Positions 27,432 to 35,764 are shown, numbered from the stretch's first letter. The stretch is 64,000 nt of DNA from Chryseobacterium sp. Tr-659 (GCF_011752975.1 NZ_VWWP01000001.1:62001-126000), one strand, 5' to 3'. The notes: generated by a model from the letters alone, not told the origin. Made by a program: numbers and translations.

Positions 27432-30400
27432 TTACTCTCTGTTTTTTAAGAGTACCCAACCTGATAACTCCGTTGGCTTTTTTGTCCATCGGTCTTCCCA
27501 TGATAATTTATACCAGTAAGTTCCGGTAGGTAATGCTCTACCGAGGTAGGTTCCGTTCCAGATAGGATCTTTTGAGGTGATTTTAAAAACGTTTTTGCCA
27601 TACCTGTCAAATATACTGCCATCAAAGTTTCCGTATTTACTGATGATACTGAAGTCAAGATGATCATTAATACCATCGGAATTCGGAGTAATAACATTGG
27701 CAAGGAAAAAGGTGTAATATTCCGTACTGGAATAGCACGTTGCTCCCTTGCTTCGTACAGATACAGAATACTGTGTGTTTTTAAGCACATTATTGAAAAC
27801 ATTAGAAGAATGCCAGGTGACTTCTCCGTCAATAGAATATTCCATAGGAGTATTTCCATTGCTTTTTGCAATAATTGTTAAAACAGGATCTTTATATTGT
27901 ACCTCCAGAATTTGTGGAGTTGGAATATAAGAAAGTGTTGCACTAAAAGTTTTAGAACAATATCCGTTGCTGATGATGACAGTATATGTATCTGCTATAT
28001 CCACACTGATGGTTTGGGTGGTTGCGCCATTGCTCCATTTGTAAGTGTAATTAGGGCCGGAGCCGGCATCCAGAGTTGCCTTATCTCCTTTGCATACTTC
28101 AATATCTTGTAATGTTGAAGTGATTTCAGGAACAACTTTTATGGTGATGCTTGCTGTGGCAGTACAGCCGTTTGCGCCTGTGCCGGTTACCGAATAGGTA
28201 GTGTCTGATGTAGGAGTGACAGTTTGTGTATTTCCTGTTCCCGGAAGATTGGTCCATATATAGGTTGCTGCTCCGGCTGCAGTTATGATTACAGATTCAC
28301 CTTTGCATATTGTAAGTTTAGGAGCTGAAAGTATAATAGTAGGAGCGGTTTTGTTTTCTATGACAGTGACAGAGGATTGTTGTACACATCCAAGTGGATT
28401 AGCACTGGTGATTTTTAGAGTATAAGTTCCGGGGCTGTTAATGATTGGAGTGAGAGTGTTACCTCCAGAAACGATATTTCCTCCACCGGATGCTGTCCAT
28501 AAGAACGTAGCTCCTGGTTGGTAAATGGAGTTGGTGGCATTTAACGTGATTTGTGAAGTTGTACAAGTAATTGATGCTGGAGGATTGATATTGACAATAA
28601 TGGATGGGTCCATTATTACAGTTATGGATTTTTGATACTGACATCCTATAGGAGTAGCCACTGTTACAGTATAAACTCCCGGAGCAGTAATTGTATTGGT
28701 AGCGGTATTTACACCATTAGACCAGGAAAAAGTATTTCCGGTGCCTGCAGCAGTTGCGGTAAGCGTAGTAGAAAGTCCCTGACAGAATGTGCTATTTCCT
28801 GTAATCTGAACATTGGGGTCAGTGCCGGCTGCAATAGTAATGCTGGCCGGATTGCTGGTGCAATTCCCGTTACTGCCTGTTAAAGTATATGTTCCGGGGG
28901 TATTAACGATGATGGATTGCGTTGTGGCACCCGTAGACCATAGATTTCCTGTTGGAAGGCTAGATGTTAAAGTGATACTATTGCCGTTACATAGTACATT
29001 TGAGGAAGTAGAAATAATAGGAGTAGGGAGCAGGCTTACAGAAAGTTGGAGTGTGGCAATCTTCGAACATGTGGACGATTTTATTCTCACATAGATAGTT
29101 GCATTTCCTGATGTATAGGCCTGTGGATTCGTAATGATATTTGAATTTCCTGCAATTGCGTCTGCTTGTAAAACATAATAATCAAAACTAACACCTGAAG
29201 TTGTACTGACAGCATTTTGGGAAGAAGTCAGATCAAAAGTTGCTGTTGATGAATTAGAGCATTGATTTAAACTGGAATTCTGAACCACGGGAACAATTCC
29301 CTGAGTAACAACGACTGATTTCTGATACTGACATCCTGCCGGTGTTTTTACCGTTACAGAGTAAGTGCCAGGTGCTGCAGCTGAAATGACAGGCGTTGTG
29401 ACGCCTGTAGACCATACATAGCTGTTCCCGGTTCCGTTGGCTGAGGCGGTGAGCTGAGTGCTGGCTGACTCACAAAGAATCAGGTTTCCTGCAATCTGAA
29501 CATTAGGATCATTTTCTGCTGTAATTGTTATGGTAGCAGGGGTGCTTGTACAGGTTCCGTTTGTGGTGGTCAGGGTATAGGTCCCGGGAGTTGTTACATT
29601 GATAGATTGTGCATTGCTTCCTGTGGACCAGGTATTTCCTGTAGTGTTGTTTGAGGTGAGTGTAATAGTTCCTCCTGAACATAAGGTTGTGGAGGAGGCG
29701 GTAATAGCAGATGTGATGCTTTTGTTCTTGAAAATAATGGCATTAGTCTGCCTGCAGGCATTAGCGGTATTGTTTGGATTGGCTGGGTCCTGATAGCTGA
29801 TACTATAATAATAAGTATTTGTAGTATTTACAGTAATTGGAGTGGTGATAGGATTGCTTCCCGTTGTTGCATTATTGGCACTATTAAAATAGTTTACAGT
29901 GAAATTGGGATTTCCGTTGAGTATTCCTGCAGAGAGGGTACTAAAATCAAAAGAGGTCGTATTTCCGCAAATACTTATTTCTCTCGGTGAACCAGGAGTG
30001 GTTCCCGATGTTCCGGGAGGAATGAATGGATTAGGTGCATTAGAGGAGTTGTTGAAAGGGGACGCAAATGTTGCGGTTCCTCCCCACGTTAAATTGAATG
30101 TGTAAACAGTAGTTGACCAGTTGTCTATATATAAATAATAAGTTTGTCCGGCAAGTACATCCATGTATTTGCAGTATCTGGGGTTGCCAAGTCCACCAGG
30201 TACGGATGTAAGGGTGCTGGTCATATTCAATCCGGTTGCACCGAAATCTCCGGAAGCGTTACATCGGATTGGAGTCCCTCTGTTGGAGCAGGTTACATTA
30301 GGACCGTAAACGGCCCAGTCGTAATCCACAGGTCCGGTGGGAGTAATGTCAAAAGTAAGCGTGCCGCTGGTGGCTATAGTAAATTTATACCAGACAGAAT

Positions 30401-30578
30401 GATTTTCATTAGAAAGGCATCCTCCAAGGTTTTCGTTAATATTTCCTATTCCTGATGGGGTATAGTTGATATTAGAATTTCCACATACAGTAACAGCGGA
30501 AATGCAGTCTTCCTGAGCGGCAAGAGACAGATAAAGTATTGCTGACAGAAAAATAAGTAATTTTTTTACCATATTCAA
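27432..30578 (-). CDS. Large Ig-like repeat protein with T9SS type B sorting domain
   Basis: 1048 aa. Signal peptide MVKKLLIFLSAILYLSLAAQ (start may be this inner ATG, 30572). An N-terminal domain (NHSVWYKFTIATSGTLTFDI ... QTYYLYIDNW) resembles the pre-peptidase or CUB-like modules of adhesins. It is followed by many Ig/PKD-like repeats with a shared C-x-G-x-x-(I/V)-T-L-T-(S/A) start and PGTYT end, two of them near duplicates. The C-terminus (ITPNSDGINDHLDF ... FDRYGKNVF, then WNGTYLGRALPTGTYWYKL) is the gliding-motility-associated type B sorting domain. Probable surface adhesin exported with PorP/SprF-type partners. Near-identical repeat units make copy-number change by recombination likely. 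Confidence 0.92.
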   Translation of the reverse strand: MNMVKKLLIFLSAILYLSLAAQEDCISAVTVCGNSNINYTPSGIGNINENLGGCLSNENHSVWYKFTIATSGTLTFDITPTGPVDYDWAVYGPNVTCSNRGTPIRCNASGDFGATGLNMTSTLTSVPGGLGNPRYCKYMDVLAGQTYYLYIDNWSTTVYTFNLTWGGTATFASPFNNSSNAPNPFIPPGTSGTTPGSPREISICGNTTSFDFSTLSAGILNGNPNFTVNYFNSANNATTGSNPITTPITVNTTNTYYYSISYQDPANPNNTANACRQTNAIIFKNKSITSAITASSTTLCSGGTITLTSNNTTGNTWSTGSNAQSINVTTPGTYTLTTTNGTCTSTPATITITAENDPNVQIAGNLILCESASTQLTASANGTGNSYVWSTGVTTPVISAAAPGTYSVTVKTPAGCQYQKSVVVTQGIVPVVQNSSLNQCSNSSTATFDLTSSQNAVSTTSGVSFDYYVLQADAIAGNSNIITNPQAYTSGNATIYVRIKSSTCSKIATLQLSVSLLPTPIISTSSNVLCNGNSITLTSSLPTGNLWSTGATTQSIIVNTPGTYTLTGSNGNCTSNPASITIAAGTDPNVQITGNSTFCQGLSTTLTATAAGTGNTFSWSNGVNTATNTITAPGVYTVTVATPIGCQYQKSITVIMDPSIIVNINPPASITCTTSQITLNATNSIYQPGATFLWTASGGGNIVSGGNTLTPIINSPGTYTLKITSANPLGCVQQSSVTVIENKTAPTIILSAPKLTICKGESVIITAAGAATYIWTNLPGTGNTQTVTPTSDTTYSVTGTGANGCTATASITIKVVPEITSTLQDIEVCKGDKATLDAGSGPNYTYKWSNGATTQTISVDIADTYTVIISNGYCSKTFSATLSYIPTPQILEVQYKDPVLTIIAKSNGNTPMEYSIDGEVTWHSSNVFNNVLKNTQYSVSVRSKGATCYSSTEYYTFFLANVITPNSDGINDHLDFSIISKYGNFDGSIFDRYGKNVFKITSKDPIWNGTYLGRALPTGTYWYKLSWEDRWTKKPTELSGWVLLKNRE

Positions 30579-30897
30579 TTTAAAAAGGAGTTGTTGTATT
30601 AAAGAAATGTTTTTAATTAAATGAGTTCATCCTGTTTTGATCAATAAAAGTGCTGTGAAAATGTTATGTTCTCATATTCAATTTTTTAATACTTTAAGCG
30701 TGTAAATTTAATCAAAATGTGAATAATTTAAAGTATTGTCTATTTATTTTATATGATTTATTGTTTTTGGTTTAAATAATAAATCTTTTTTACTTGTTTT
30801 GCTTTTTGATTATTATGTTTATAATGCTTTTTAATGAAATTAAAATTGAATATTGTGATTTTAAGTGATATAATTTTGTTGTTTAATGAAATTGTAT
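30579..30897. other. AT-rich spacer between divergent T9SS gene and rpsU
   Basis: About 320 bp of very AT-rich DNA with long T and A runs. It must contain the promoter of the minus-strand gene, but I see no clear TAnnTTTG box on that strand. The rpsU promoter lies at its right edge. Confidence 0.5.
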
Positions 30898-30905
30898 TAC
30901 TTTTG
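30876..30905 (+). promoter_or_regulatory. Promoter of rpsU
   Basis: -33 element TTG at 30876-30878 and -7 box TACTTTTG at 30898-30905, 19 bp apart; the rpsU ATG follows 23 bp later. Confidence 0.75.
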
Positions 30906-30928
30906 CAATCCAAAATGAGATGTAAAAT

Positions 30929-31126
30929 ATGTTAATAATTCCAGTAAAAGATGGTGAATCCATCGACAGAGCTTTAAAAAAATACAAGAGAAAATTTGAT
31001 AAAACAGGTACAGTTCGTCAATTAAGAGCTAGACAACAGTTTATTAAGCCTTCTGTGACTTTAAGACAAGCTAGGCTAAAAGCTGCTTACAAACAAAGAG
31101 CACTTAGCAAAGAAGAACAGGCTTAA
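30929..31126 (+). CDS. rpsU: 30S ribosomal protein S21
   Basis: 65 aa basic protein (MLIIPVKDGESIDRALKKYK, then RKFDKTG ... RKAR-like tail). Binds the small subunit near the mRNA exit channel. In Bacteroidota S21, with bS18 and bS6, is thought to help hide the anti-Shine-Dalgarno. It has its own promoter and a strong terminator, and is followed by xerC and hpf. Confidence 0.97.
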   Translation: MLIIPVKDGESIDRALKKYKRKFDKTGTVRQLRARQQFIKPSVTLRQARLKAAYKQRALSKEEQA

Positions 31127-31148
31127 GATTTTTTCTTAACCATATATT

Positions 31149-31196
31149 AATTCACTTCTTAAATTCTTATATTTGAGGAGTGAATTTTTATTTTTA
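31149..31196 (+). terminator. rpsU terminator, overlapping a likely xerC promoter
   Basis: A 16-bp stem (AATTCACTTCTTAAAT at 31149-31164 with ATTTGAGGAGTGAATT at 31171-31186, two G-U pairs) has a 6-nt loop and a T-rich tail. The loop and right arm contain TATATTTG (31168-31175), a perfect -7 box, 27 bp before the xerC ATG at 31202. Confidence 0.85.
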
Positions 31197-31201
31197 TACC
31201 C

Positions 31202-32092
31202 ATGATGCTGGAAAAGTTTTTAGAATACCTTCAATTCGAAAAAAGATATTCTCCTCACACCATTACAAGCTATAAAAAAGACCTTGAAGACTTTTCCTAT
31301 TTCTACCTTCGAACAGAATCTTCCGAGAATTTAGCCAAAGCTGACAAGAAAATGATCAGAAATTTTATTGTTGAGCTGAGTGAAAACAATATTTCTAAAA
31401 GAAGTATTAACAGAAAACTATCTTCACTTCGAAGTTTTTTTCTTTTTCTCTTAAAAATAGGAGAAATTAAAGTTTCCCCCACAGAAGGAATCTCTTCCCT
31501 TAAGTTTTATGCTGAAAAACAGATCCCTATGTCCAAAGAAGAAATGGCGGATCTGAATGAAAAAGTATTTGAACAGGTGCATGACGTGCTTGAAAAATGC
31601 ATTATGGAGGTGCTTTATCAGACCGGAATACGAAAAGCTGAACTTTGTGGCCTGATATTTGAGAATGTTGACTTAAACGGAAATGAATTAAAAGTCATTG
31701 GAAAAGGGAACAAAGAAAGAGTGATTCCCATCTCCGATGATCTGTCTGAACTTCTTAAAACCTATCAGGAAATAAGGAAACCGCAGACAGAATATAAATC
31801 ATGTTTTTTTGTCAATAAGAAAGGGAAAAAACTCAGCGAAAAATTTGTTTATGTGGTAGTTAATAAGTACCTTAGTCTTATAACAACGAAAGAAAAAAAA
31901 AGTCCTCATATCCTACGGCATAGCTTTGCTACTCACGTGTTGGACAATGGGGCGGAGATCTCCAAAGTAAAAAAAATATTAGGGCATTCCAGTCTTGCCA
32001 GTACTCAGGTCTATACGAATGCTAATATTGAACAATTGAAAAAAGTGTTTAATCAAGCTCATCCTCGAGCATCAAAAAAAGAAGAATTATGA
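31202..32092 (+). CDS. xerC: Tyrosine recombinase XerC-type
   Basis: 296 aa. Resolves chromosome dimers at dif with its partner, after FtsK. All catalytic residues are in place: Arg144 (GIRKAEL), Lys168 (VIGKGNKER), His236 and Arg239 (HILRHSFATH), His262 (LGHSSLASTQ) and Tyr271 (VYTNAN). The N-terminal SAM-like core-binding domain spans about 1-100. ATG ATG at the start; either may be used. It overlaps hpf by 4 bp (ATGA). XerC rather than XerD is inferred from the rpsU-xerC-hpf context. Confidence 0.93.
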   Translation: MMLEKFLEYLQFEKRYSPHTITSYKKDLEDFSYFYLRTESSENLAKADKKMIRNFIVELSENNISKRSINRKLSSLRSFFLFLLKIGEIKVSPTEGISSLKFYAEKQIPMSKEEMADLNEKVFEQVHDVLEKCIMEVLYQTGIRKAELCGLIFENVDLNGNELKVIGKGNKERVIPISDDLSELLKTYQEIRKPQTEYKSCFFVNKKGKKLSEKFVYVVVNKYLSLITTKEKKSPHILRHSFATHVLDNGAEISKVKKILGHSSLASTQVYTNANIEQLKKVFNQAHPRASKKEEL

Positions 32093-32379
32093 AGATTTCA
32101 GTACAATCCATTGGTTTAACTCCACACGAACCACTAGAATCACACATCGACAAAAAAGTAAGCAAATTAGATACCTTCTATGATAAAATTCAGGAGTGCA
32201 AGGTATTTTTGAAAGTAGAAAATAATGCTGATAAAGCAAATAAAACTGCCGAGATTATTTTAGCAGTTCCGGGAGATGATATTGTGGTTAAAAAGACAAC
32301 AACAAGTTTTGAAGAAAGTCTGGATCTTTGCGTTGATACTGCTAAAAAGCTATTAATCAAGAAAAAAGAAATGGCATAG
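32089..32379 (+). CDS. hpf: Ribosome hibernation / HPF-RaiA family protein
   Basis: 96 aa. Short-form HPF/YfiA-like protein (MKISVQSIGLTPHEPLESHI ... KVSKLDTFYDKIQECKV ... EESLDLCVDTAKKLLIKKKE). Binds the 30S decoding region in stationary phase and blocks translation. It lacks the C-terminal dimerisation domain of the long form. Translationally coupled to xerC through ATGA. Confidence 0.93.
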   Translation: MKISVQSIGLTPHEPLESHIDKKVSKLDTFYDKIQECKVFLKVENNADKANKTAEIILAVPGDDIVVKKTTTSFEESLDLCVDTAKKLLIKKKEMA

Positions 32380-32410
32380 AAAAAAAAGTTAAAAAAAGTT
32401 CATAAAAAAT

Positions 32411-32441
32411 TTGAGAATTCAAAAAATCCGTTCTATATTTG
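32411..32441 (+). promoter_or_regulatory. Promoter of the tRNA cluster
   Basis: TTG at 32411-32413 and TATATTTG at 32434-32441 (20-bp spacing). It starts transcription about 45 bp before the first tRNA-Thr. A second TATATTTG overlaps the tRNA 5' end at 32482-32489. Confidence 0.75.
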
Positions 32442-32488
32442 CACTCGCAAAAAAGGAACAGCGATCTTTTGAATTCTTTTTTATATTT

Positions 32489-32562
32489 GCCTCCATAGCT
32501 CAGTTGGCCAGAGCACGTGATTTGTAATCTCGGGGTCGTGGGTTCGAATCCCTCTGGAGGCT
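32489..32562 (+). tRNA. tRNA-Thr(TGT), copy 1
   Basis: 74 nt. Acceptor GCCTCCA/TGGAGGC, anticodon TGT in GATTTGTAATC, T-loop GGTTCGAATCC. CCA not encoded. First of a Thr-Tyr-Gly block. Confidence 0.95.
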
Positions 32563-32580
32563 CATAAAATATAAACTTTT

Positions 32581-32661
32581 GGGGAGATTCCAGAGTGGCT
32601 AAATGGGACTGACTGTAACTCAGTTGCTTCGGCTTCGTAGGTTCGAATCCTGCTCTCCCCA
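32581..32661 (+). tRNA. tRNA-Tyr(GTA), copy 1
   Basis: 81 nt with a long variable arm, as in bacterial tRNA-Tyr. Acceptor GGGGAGA/TCTCCCC, anticodon GTA in GACTGTAACTC, T-loop GGTTCGAATCC. Confidence 0.95.
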
Positions 32662-32684
32662 CTTTATATTTTTATAAAAAAAAC

Positions 32685-32715
32685 TTGCAAGATTAAATAA
32701 GTTTTCTTAGTTTTG
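32685..32715 (+). promoter_or_regulatory. Internal promoter before tRNA-Gly, copy 1
   Basis: TTG at 32685-32687 and TAGTTTTG at 32708-32715, 20 bp apart. The tRNA-Gly begins 34 bp later, so Gly can be transcribed independently of Thr-Tyr. Confidence 0.6.
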
Positions 32716-32749
32716 CACAGCGTTTACCAATGGTTTTGGAAATAAAATT

Positions 32750-32822
32750 GCGGAAGTAGCTCAGTTGGTAGAGCGTCAGCCTTCCAAGCTGAATGTCGCG
32801 GGTTCGACCCCCGTCTTCCGCT
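32750..32822 (+). tRNA. tRNA-Gly(TCC), copy 1
   Basis: 73 nt. Acceptor GCGGAAG/CTTCCGC, anticodon TCC in CCTTCCAAG, T-loop GGTTCGACCCC. Confidence 0.95.
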
Positions 32823-32826
32823 CAAT

Positions 32827-32854
32827 AAAATCACACTTTTAGGGTGATTTTTTT
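32827..32854 (+). terminator. Terminator after first Thr-Tyr-Gly block
   Basis: AAAATCAC ... GTGATTTT with T8 tail. Confidence 0.8.
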
Positions 32855-32911
32855 TAACACTGAAATGTGTAGAGTAGAGTCTCTCTATCAGTTTCAGTCT
32901 TTTATTAAAAT

Positions 32912-32985
32912 GCCTCCATAGCTCAGTTGGCCAGAGCACGTGATTTGTAATCTCGGGGTCGTGGGTTCGAATCCCTCTGGAGGCT
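32912..32985 (+). tRNA. tRNA-Thr(TGT), copy 2
   Basis: Sequence identical to copy 1 over its whole length. Confidence 0.95.
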
Positions 32986-33005
32986 CATTTTAATATAAAA
33001 TATCT

Positions 33006-33086
33006 GGGGAGATTCCAGAGTGGCTAAATGGGACTGACTGTAACTCAGTTGCTTCGGCTTCGTAGGTTCGAATCCTGCTCTCCCCA
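33006..33086 (+). tRNA. tRNA-Tyr(GTA), copy 2
   Basis: Identical to copy 1, including the long variable arm. Confidence 0.95.
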
Positions 33087-33108
33087 CATTTTATATTATA
33101 AAAAAAAC

Positions 33109-33139
33109 TTGCAAGATTAAATAAGTTTTCTTAGTTTTG
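33109..33139 (+). promoter_or_regulatory. Internal promoter before tRNA-Gly, copy 2
   Basis: TAGTTTTG at 33132-33139, with the same upstream TTGCAAGATTAAATAAG spacer as copy 1. Conserved by duplication. Confidence 0.6.
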
Positions 33140-33173
33140 CACAGCGTTTACCAATAGTTTTGGAAACAAAATT

Positions 33174-33246
33174 GCGGAAGTAGCTCAGTTGGTAGAGCGT
33201 CAGCCTTCCAAGCTGAATGTCGCGGGTTCGACCCCCGTCTTCCGCT
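33174..33246 (+). tRNA. tRNA-Gly(TCC), copy 2
   Basis: Identical to copy 1. Confidence 0.95.
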
Positions 33247-33250
33247 CAAT

Positions 33251-33280
33251 AAAAATCACGCTCATTAGTGTGATTTTTTT
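33251..33280 (+). terminator. Terminator after second Thr-Tyr-Gly block
   Basis: AAAAATCAC(G) ... GTGTGATTTTTTT hairpin and T run. The next tRNA starts only 8 bp later, so that tRNA depends on read-through or on processing. Confidence 0.75.
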
Positions 33281-33287
33281 AATTGAT

Positions 33288-33359
33288 GCCGACTTAGCTC
33301 AGCGGTAGAGTGCTTCCTTGGTAAGGAAGAGGTCACGGGTTCAAGTCCCGTAGTTGGCT
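33288..33359 (+). tRNA. tRNA-Thr(GGT)
   Basis: 72 nt. Acceptor GCCGACT/AGTTGGC (one G-U pair), anticodon GGT in CCTTGGTAAGG, T-loop GGTTCAAGTCC. Fourth type in the classic Thr-Tyr-Gly-Thr-tuf order. Confidence 0.95.
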
Positions 33360-33361
33360 CT

Positions 33362-33396
33362 CGAATCTCCCGAATTTCTTTCGGGAATTTTTTTTA
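33362..33396 (+). terminator. Terminator of the tRNA cluster
   Basis: TCCCGAA at 33368-33374 pairs with TTCGGGA at 33380-33386, followed by T8. Confidence 0.88.
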
Positions 33397-33713
33397 TCCA
33401 AACTTTCATTCTATATAAAAACCGGAAGACTTCGGATATTTTGATCATACCTATCTCAAACAACAGCTAAGAAAATAAACTCTTTATTTCAATTGATCTA
33501 TTCAGTGGTGATAAGGTTTTAGCTTGTTTTGAAAATTGAAAATTCATTATTCTGTTAAACTTATTGATCAAAAAATAAGTAGCAAACTTGTATTGTACCG
33601 GAATATAACTCTAAAATTTTAACCCCTGTCTGCATAACGTTTTAGAACTTTCGCTCCATTTTTAGGATCGTAATCCTAAAAATTTTCGTTAAATTCGTGT
33701 AAAATAAATTTTG
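33397..33713. promoter_or_regulatory. Spacer before the two-component system, with a perfect hairpin
   Basis: 317 bp without a gene. It contains a perfect 10-bp inverted repeat TTTTTAGGAT / ATCCTAAAAA at 33659-33682 with loop CGTA, followed by TTTTC. It ends 31 bp before the response-regulator start. It may be a terminator or attenuator insulating the tRNAs, or an operator for the regulator. No clear TAnnTTTG box. Confidence 0.6.
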
Positions 33714-34394
33714 ATGAATATTCTTTTATTAGAAGATGATCTCATACTTTCTGCAGAACTTTGCAGATTTTTAGAATCAAATCATTTTAACTGTGATAAA
33801 ATCTATGACGGGGAAACTTTTCTTCGCCAGATTAAAAATAATACTTACGATCTTTATCTTCTTGATATTAATGTTCCAAAAATAAATGGGCTGGATGTTT
33901 GCCAAACCATCCGTTCTTTTGATAAAAATACTCCAATCATTATCATCTCAGCTTATGGAGATATCTCAGATAAAAAAGATGCCTTTAACAGGCTGGCGGA
34001 TGATTATCTGGTAAAGCCTTTTCAATTTGAAGAGCTGCTTCTAAGAATCAATTCTCTTTTGAGAAGAAAAACACCTTCCGACACCTCCGATCAGGATATC
34101 CTGAGAATTGATGATCTTATTATCAACAAAACAGAACAGAAAGTGTATCGTGGCGGGAATGAAATTACTCTTACACTAAAAGAATTTCAGCTTTTGGTTT
34201 ATCTTGCGGAAGCACAGGGAAGAACGGTTTCCAAACAGCAGATTACAGAACATGTATGGGAGCATAACTTTAATACCAATACCAATACCGTGGAAGTATA
34301 CATCAATTTTCTGCGAAAAAAAATTGATAAAGATTTTAAAATAAAACTGATCCATACACGTTCAGGTTTTGGATACTATCTAAGTCCATTATAA
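33714..34394 (+). CDS. OmpR-family response regulator
   Basis: 226 aa from ATG 33714; a TTG just before it at 33711 is an unlikely start. Receiver domain has acidic pair Glu7-Asp8-Asp9, phospho-acceptor Asp51 (YLLDINVPK) and the Lys of VKPFQFEE. A winged-helix DNA-binding domain covers about residues 130-226 (LTLKEFQLLVYLAEAQGR ... TVEVYINFLRKKID ... RSGFGYYL). It lies 5 bp before the kinase gene. Context suggests it controls the efflux operon downstream, probably through the TTTAA array at 35899-35947. Confidence 0.93.
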   Translation: MNILLLEDDLILSAELCRFLESNHFNCDKIYDGETFLRQIKNNTYDLYLLDINVPKINGLDVCQTIRSFDKNTPIIIISAYGDISDKKDAFNRLADDYLVKPFQFEELLLRINSLLRRKTPSDTSDQDILRIDDLIINKTEQKVYRGGNEITLTLKEFQLLVYLAEAQGRTVSKQQITEHVWEHNFNTNTNTVEVYINFLRKKIDKDFKIKLIHTRSGFGYYLSPL

Positions 34395-34399
34395 TATAA

Positions 34400-35764
34400 A
34401 TGTCTTTAAAGAGAAAGATTGCCTTAACGATAAGTATTGCCTTTTCACTGCTTTTTGGAATGGTGATGGCGGTTATTTATTTATCTTTTAACGATTTCAG
34501 AAGAGATGAATTTAAAGAGAGGTTCAGACAGAGGCTAGAGTTTACTACCCATTTTATTTCTAAATCCAAAGATTTTGAAGAAGAAGCACCTGTTTTCTTT
34601 AACGAAAATTCAGACAACATTCTTTTGAATGAAAAGATTTTAATTTTCAATGAGAAAAAAGAGCTTATCTACAGTACCATTAAAGATAGAAATGTGACCT
34701 GGGACAGCGCAATGCTGAAAGAGCTGGATAGAAAGAAAATTATTTATACGGAAAAAACTGTTCCGGAGATCTATGCTGCACTCAGAAACATCAATGGAGA
34801 GAACTATTACATTCTTACCAGTGCTTTTGATACCAATGGAAAATCAAAATTAGGATACCTTAAATATCTTTTGATTACAGCTTATGCGATGAGTACACTT
34901 CTTATCGGGTTTTTTAGTTATTACTTTGTGGAAAAGTTTCTTCGTCCTTTAGAAGATCTTAATAAAGAGATTTCAGAGGTTACAGCGCATAAACTGACTA
35001 CACAAATTCCCGTTCAGCAGTCTAGCGATGAGGTCAGTGTTCTTGCACAATCTTTTAATACAATGATTGCAAGACTGGATGATGTTTTCCAGTCGCAAAA
35101 GGATTTTACAGCAAGTGCTTCCCATGAAATCAGAACGCCGATTACAAGAATGGCTTTTCAACTGGAAAATCTCATTAAATTTGAAGCACACTCTCCGGAA
35201 ACTCTTTCCTCTTTACAGCAAATTCAACGGGATGTATACCAATTGTCTGATCTTACGAATTCATTGTTGCTGCTTACTAAATTTGATAAAGAAAATATTC
35301 AGACCATTTATGAAGAAGTAAGGATTGATGAAGTGATTTTTGAAGCTTTTGAAGGGGTGGAAAAAAGCTATCCCGATCTTAAACTTGATTTTTTAATTGC
35401 CGAAGACAGTTCTGAAAATGCTTTTCTTACCATTAAAGGGATTCAATCTTTATTGATCATCGTTTTTATTAATCTCTTTAAAAATGCTGCGGTATATTCG
35501 GATGATATCGAAGTGAAAGTATTGATTACTGAAACAAATGATAATCTTTCTGTAGAAGTTATCTCCCATGGGAATACCATTTCCGAAGTAGAACAAACTA
35601 AATTATTTGAAGCGTTTACAAGAGGAAATAATTCACAGAATATTGCAGGCTCAGGATTAGGGCTTAGAATTGTTAAAAGAATTCTGGAATACCATGATGC
35701 CGAAATTCTATACTCTTCTCCGGCAGACTACATCAACAGGTTTACCGTTATTTTTAAAAAATAA
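34400..35764 (+). CDS. Sensor histidine kinase with an atypical G1 box
   Basis: 454 aa. Two transmembrane segments (about 8-30 and 157-177) bracket a ~125-residue periplasmic sensor. HAMP follows (FLRPLEDLNKEI). The phospho-acceptor is His242 in SASHEIRTPITRM, and the N box is NLFKNAAVYS. The G2 box AGSGLGLRI is intact. The G1 box, normally D-x-G-x-G, reads S-H-G-N-T at 389-393, so the adenine-contacting Asp is missing. This degeneracy occurs in some Bacteroidota kinases, but activity should be verified. Metal sensing is inferred from the adjacent RND operon. Confidence 0.9.
   Translation: MSLKRKIALTISIAFSLLFGMVMAVIYLSFNDFRRDEFKERFRQRLEFTTHFISKSKDFEEEAPVFFNENSDNILLNEKILIFNEKKELIYSTIKDRNVTWDSAMLKELDRKKIIYTEKTVPEIYAALRNINGENYYILTSAFDTNGKSKLGYLKYLLITAYAMSTLLIGFFSYYFVEKFLRPLEDLNKEISEVTAHKLTTQIPVQQSSDEVSVLAQSFNTMIARLDDVFQSQKDFTASASHEIRTPITRMAFQLENLIKFEAHSPETLSSLQQIQRDVYQLSDLTNSLLLLTKFDKENIQTIYEEVRIDEVIFEAFEGVEKSYPDLKLDFLIAEDSSENAFLTIKGIQSLLIIVFINLFKNAAVYSDDIEVKVLITETNDNLSVEVISHGNTISEVEQTKLFEAFTRGNNSQNIAGSGLGLRIVKRILEYHDAEILYSSPADYINRFTVIFKK

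Larger units (their letters stand above)
32489..33246 (+). repeat. Tandem duplication of a Thr-Tyr-Gly tRNA block
   Basis: Block 1 (32489-32822) and block 2 (32912-33246) carry the same three tRNAs. The ~90-bp Tyr-Gly spacer, including its promoter, differs at only a few positions. The near identity of a non-genic spacer implies recent duplication or ongoing gene conversion. Confidence 0.9.

Noticed and set aside
27446..27871. Second minus-strand frame of 141 codons in the 3' end of the type B gene
   Set aside because: Covers the well-defined T9SS type B sorting domain in another frame. Shadow.
32357..32939. Minus-strand open frames across the tRNA genes
   Set aside because: Products of tRNA reverse complements (GGFEPTT-like strings), a common false annotation.
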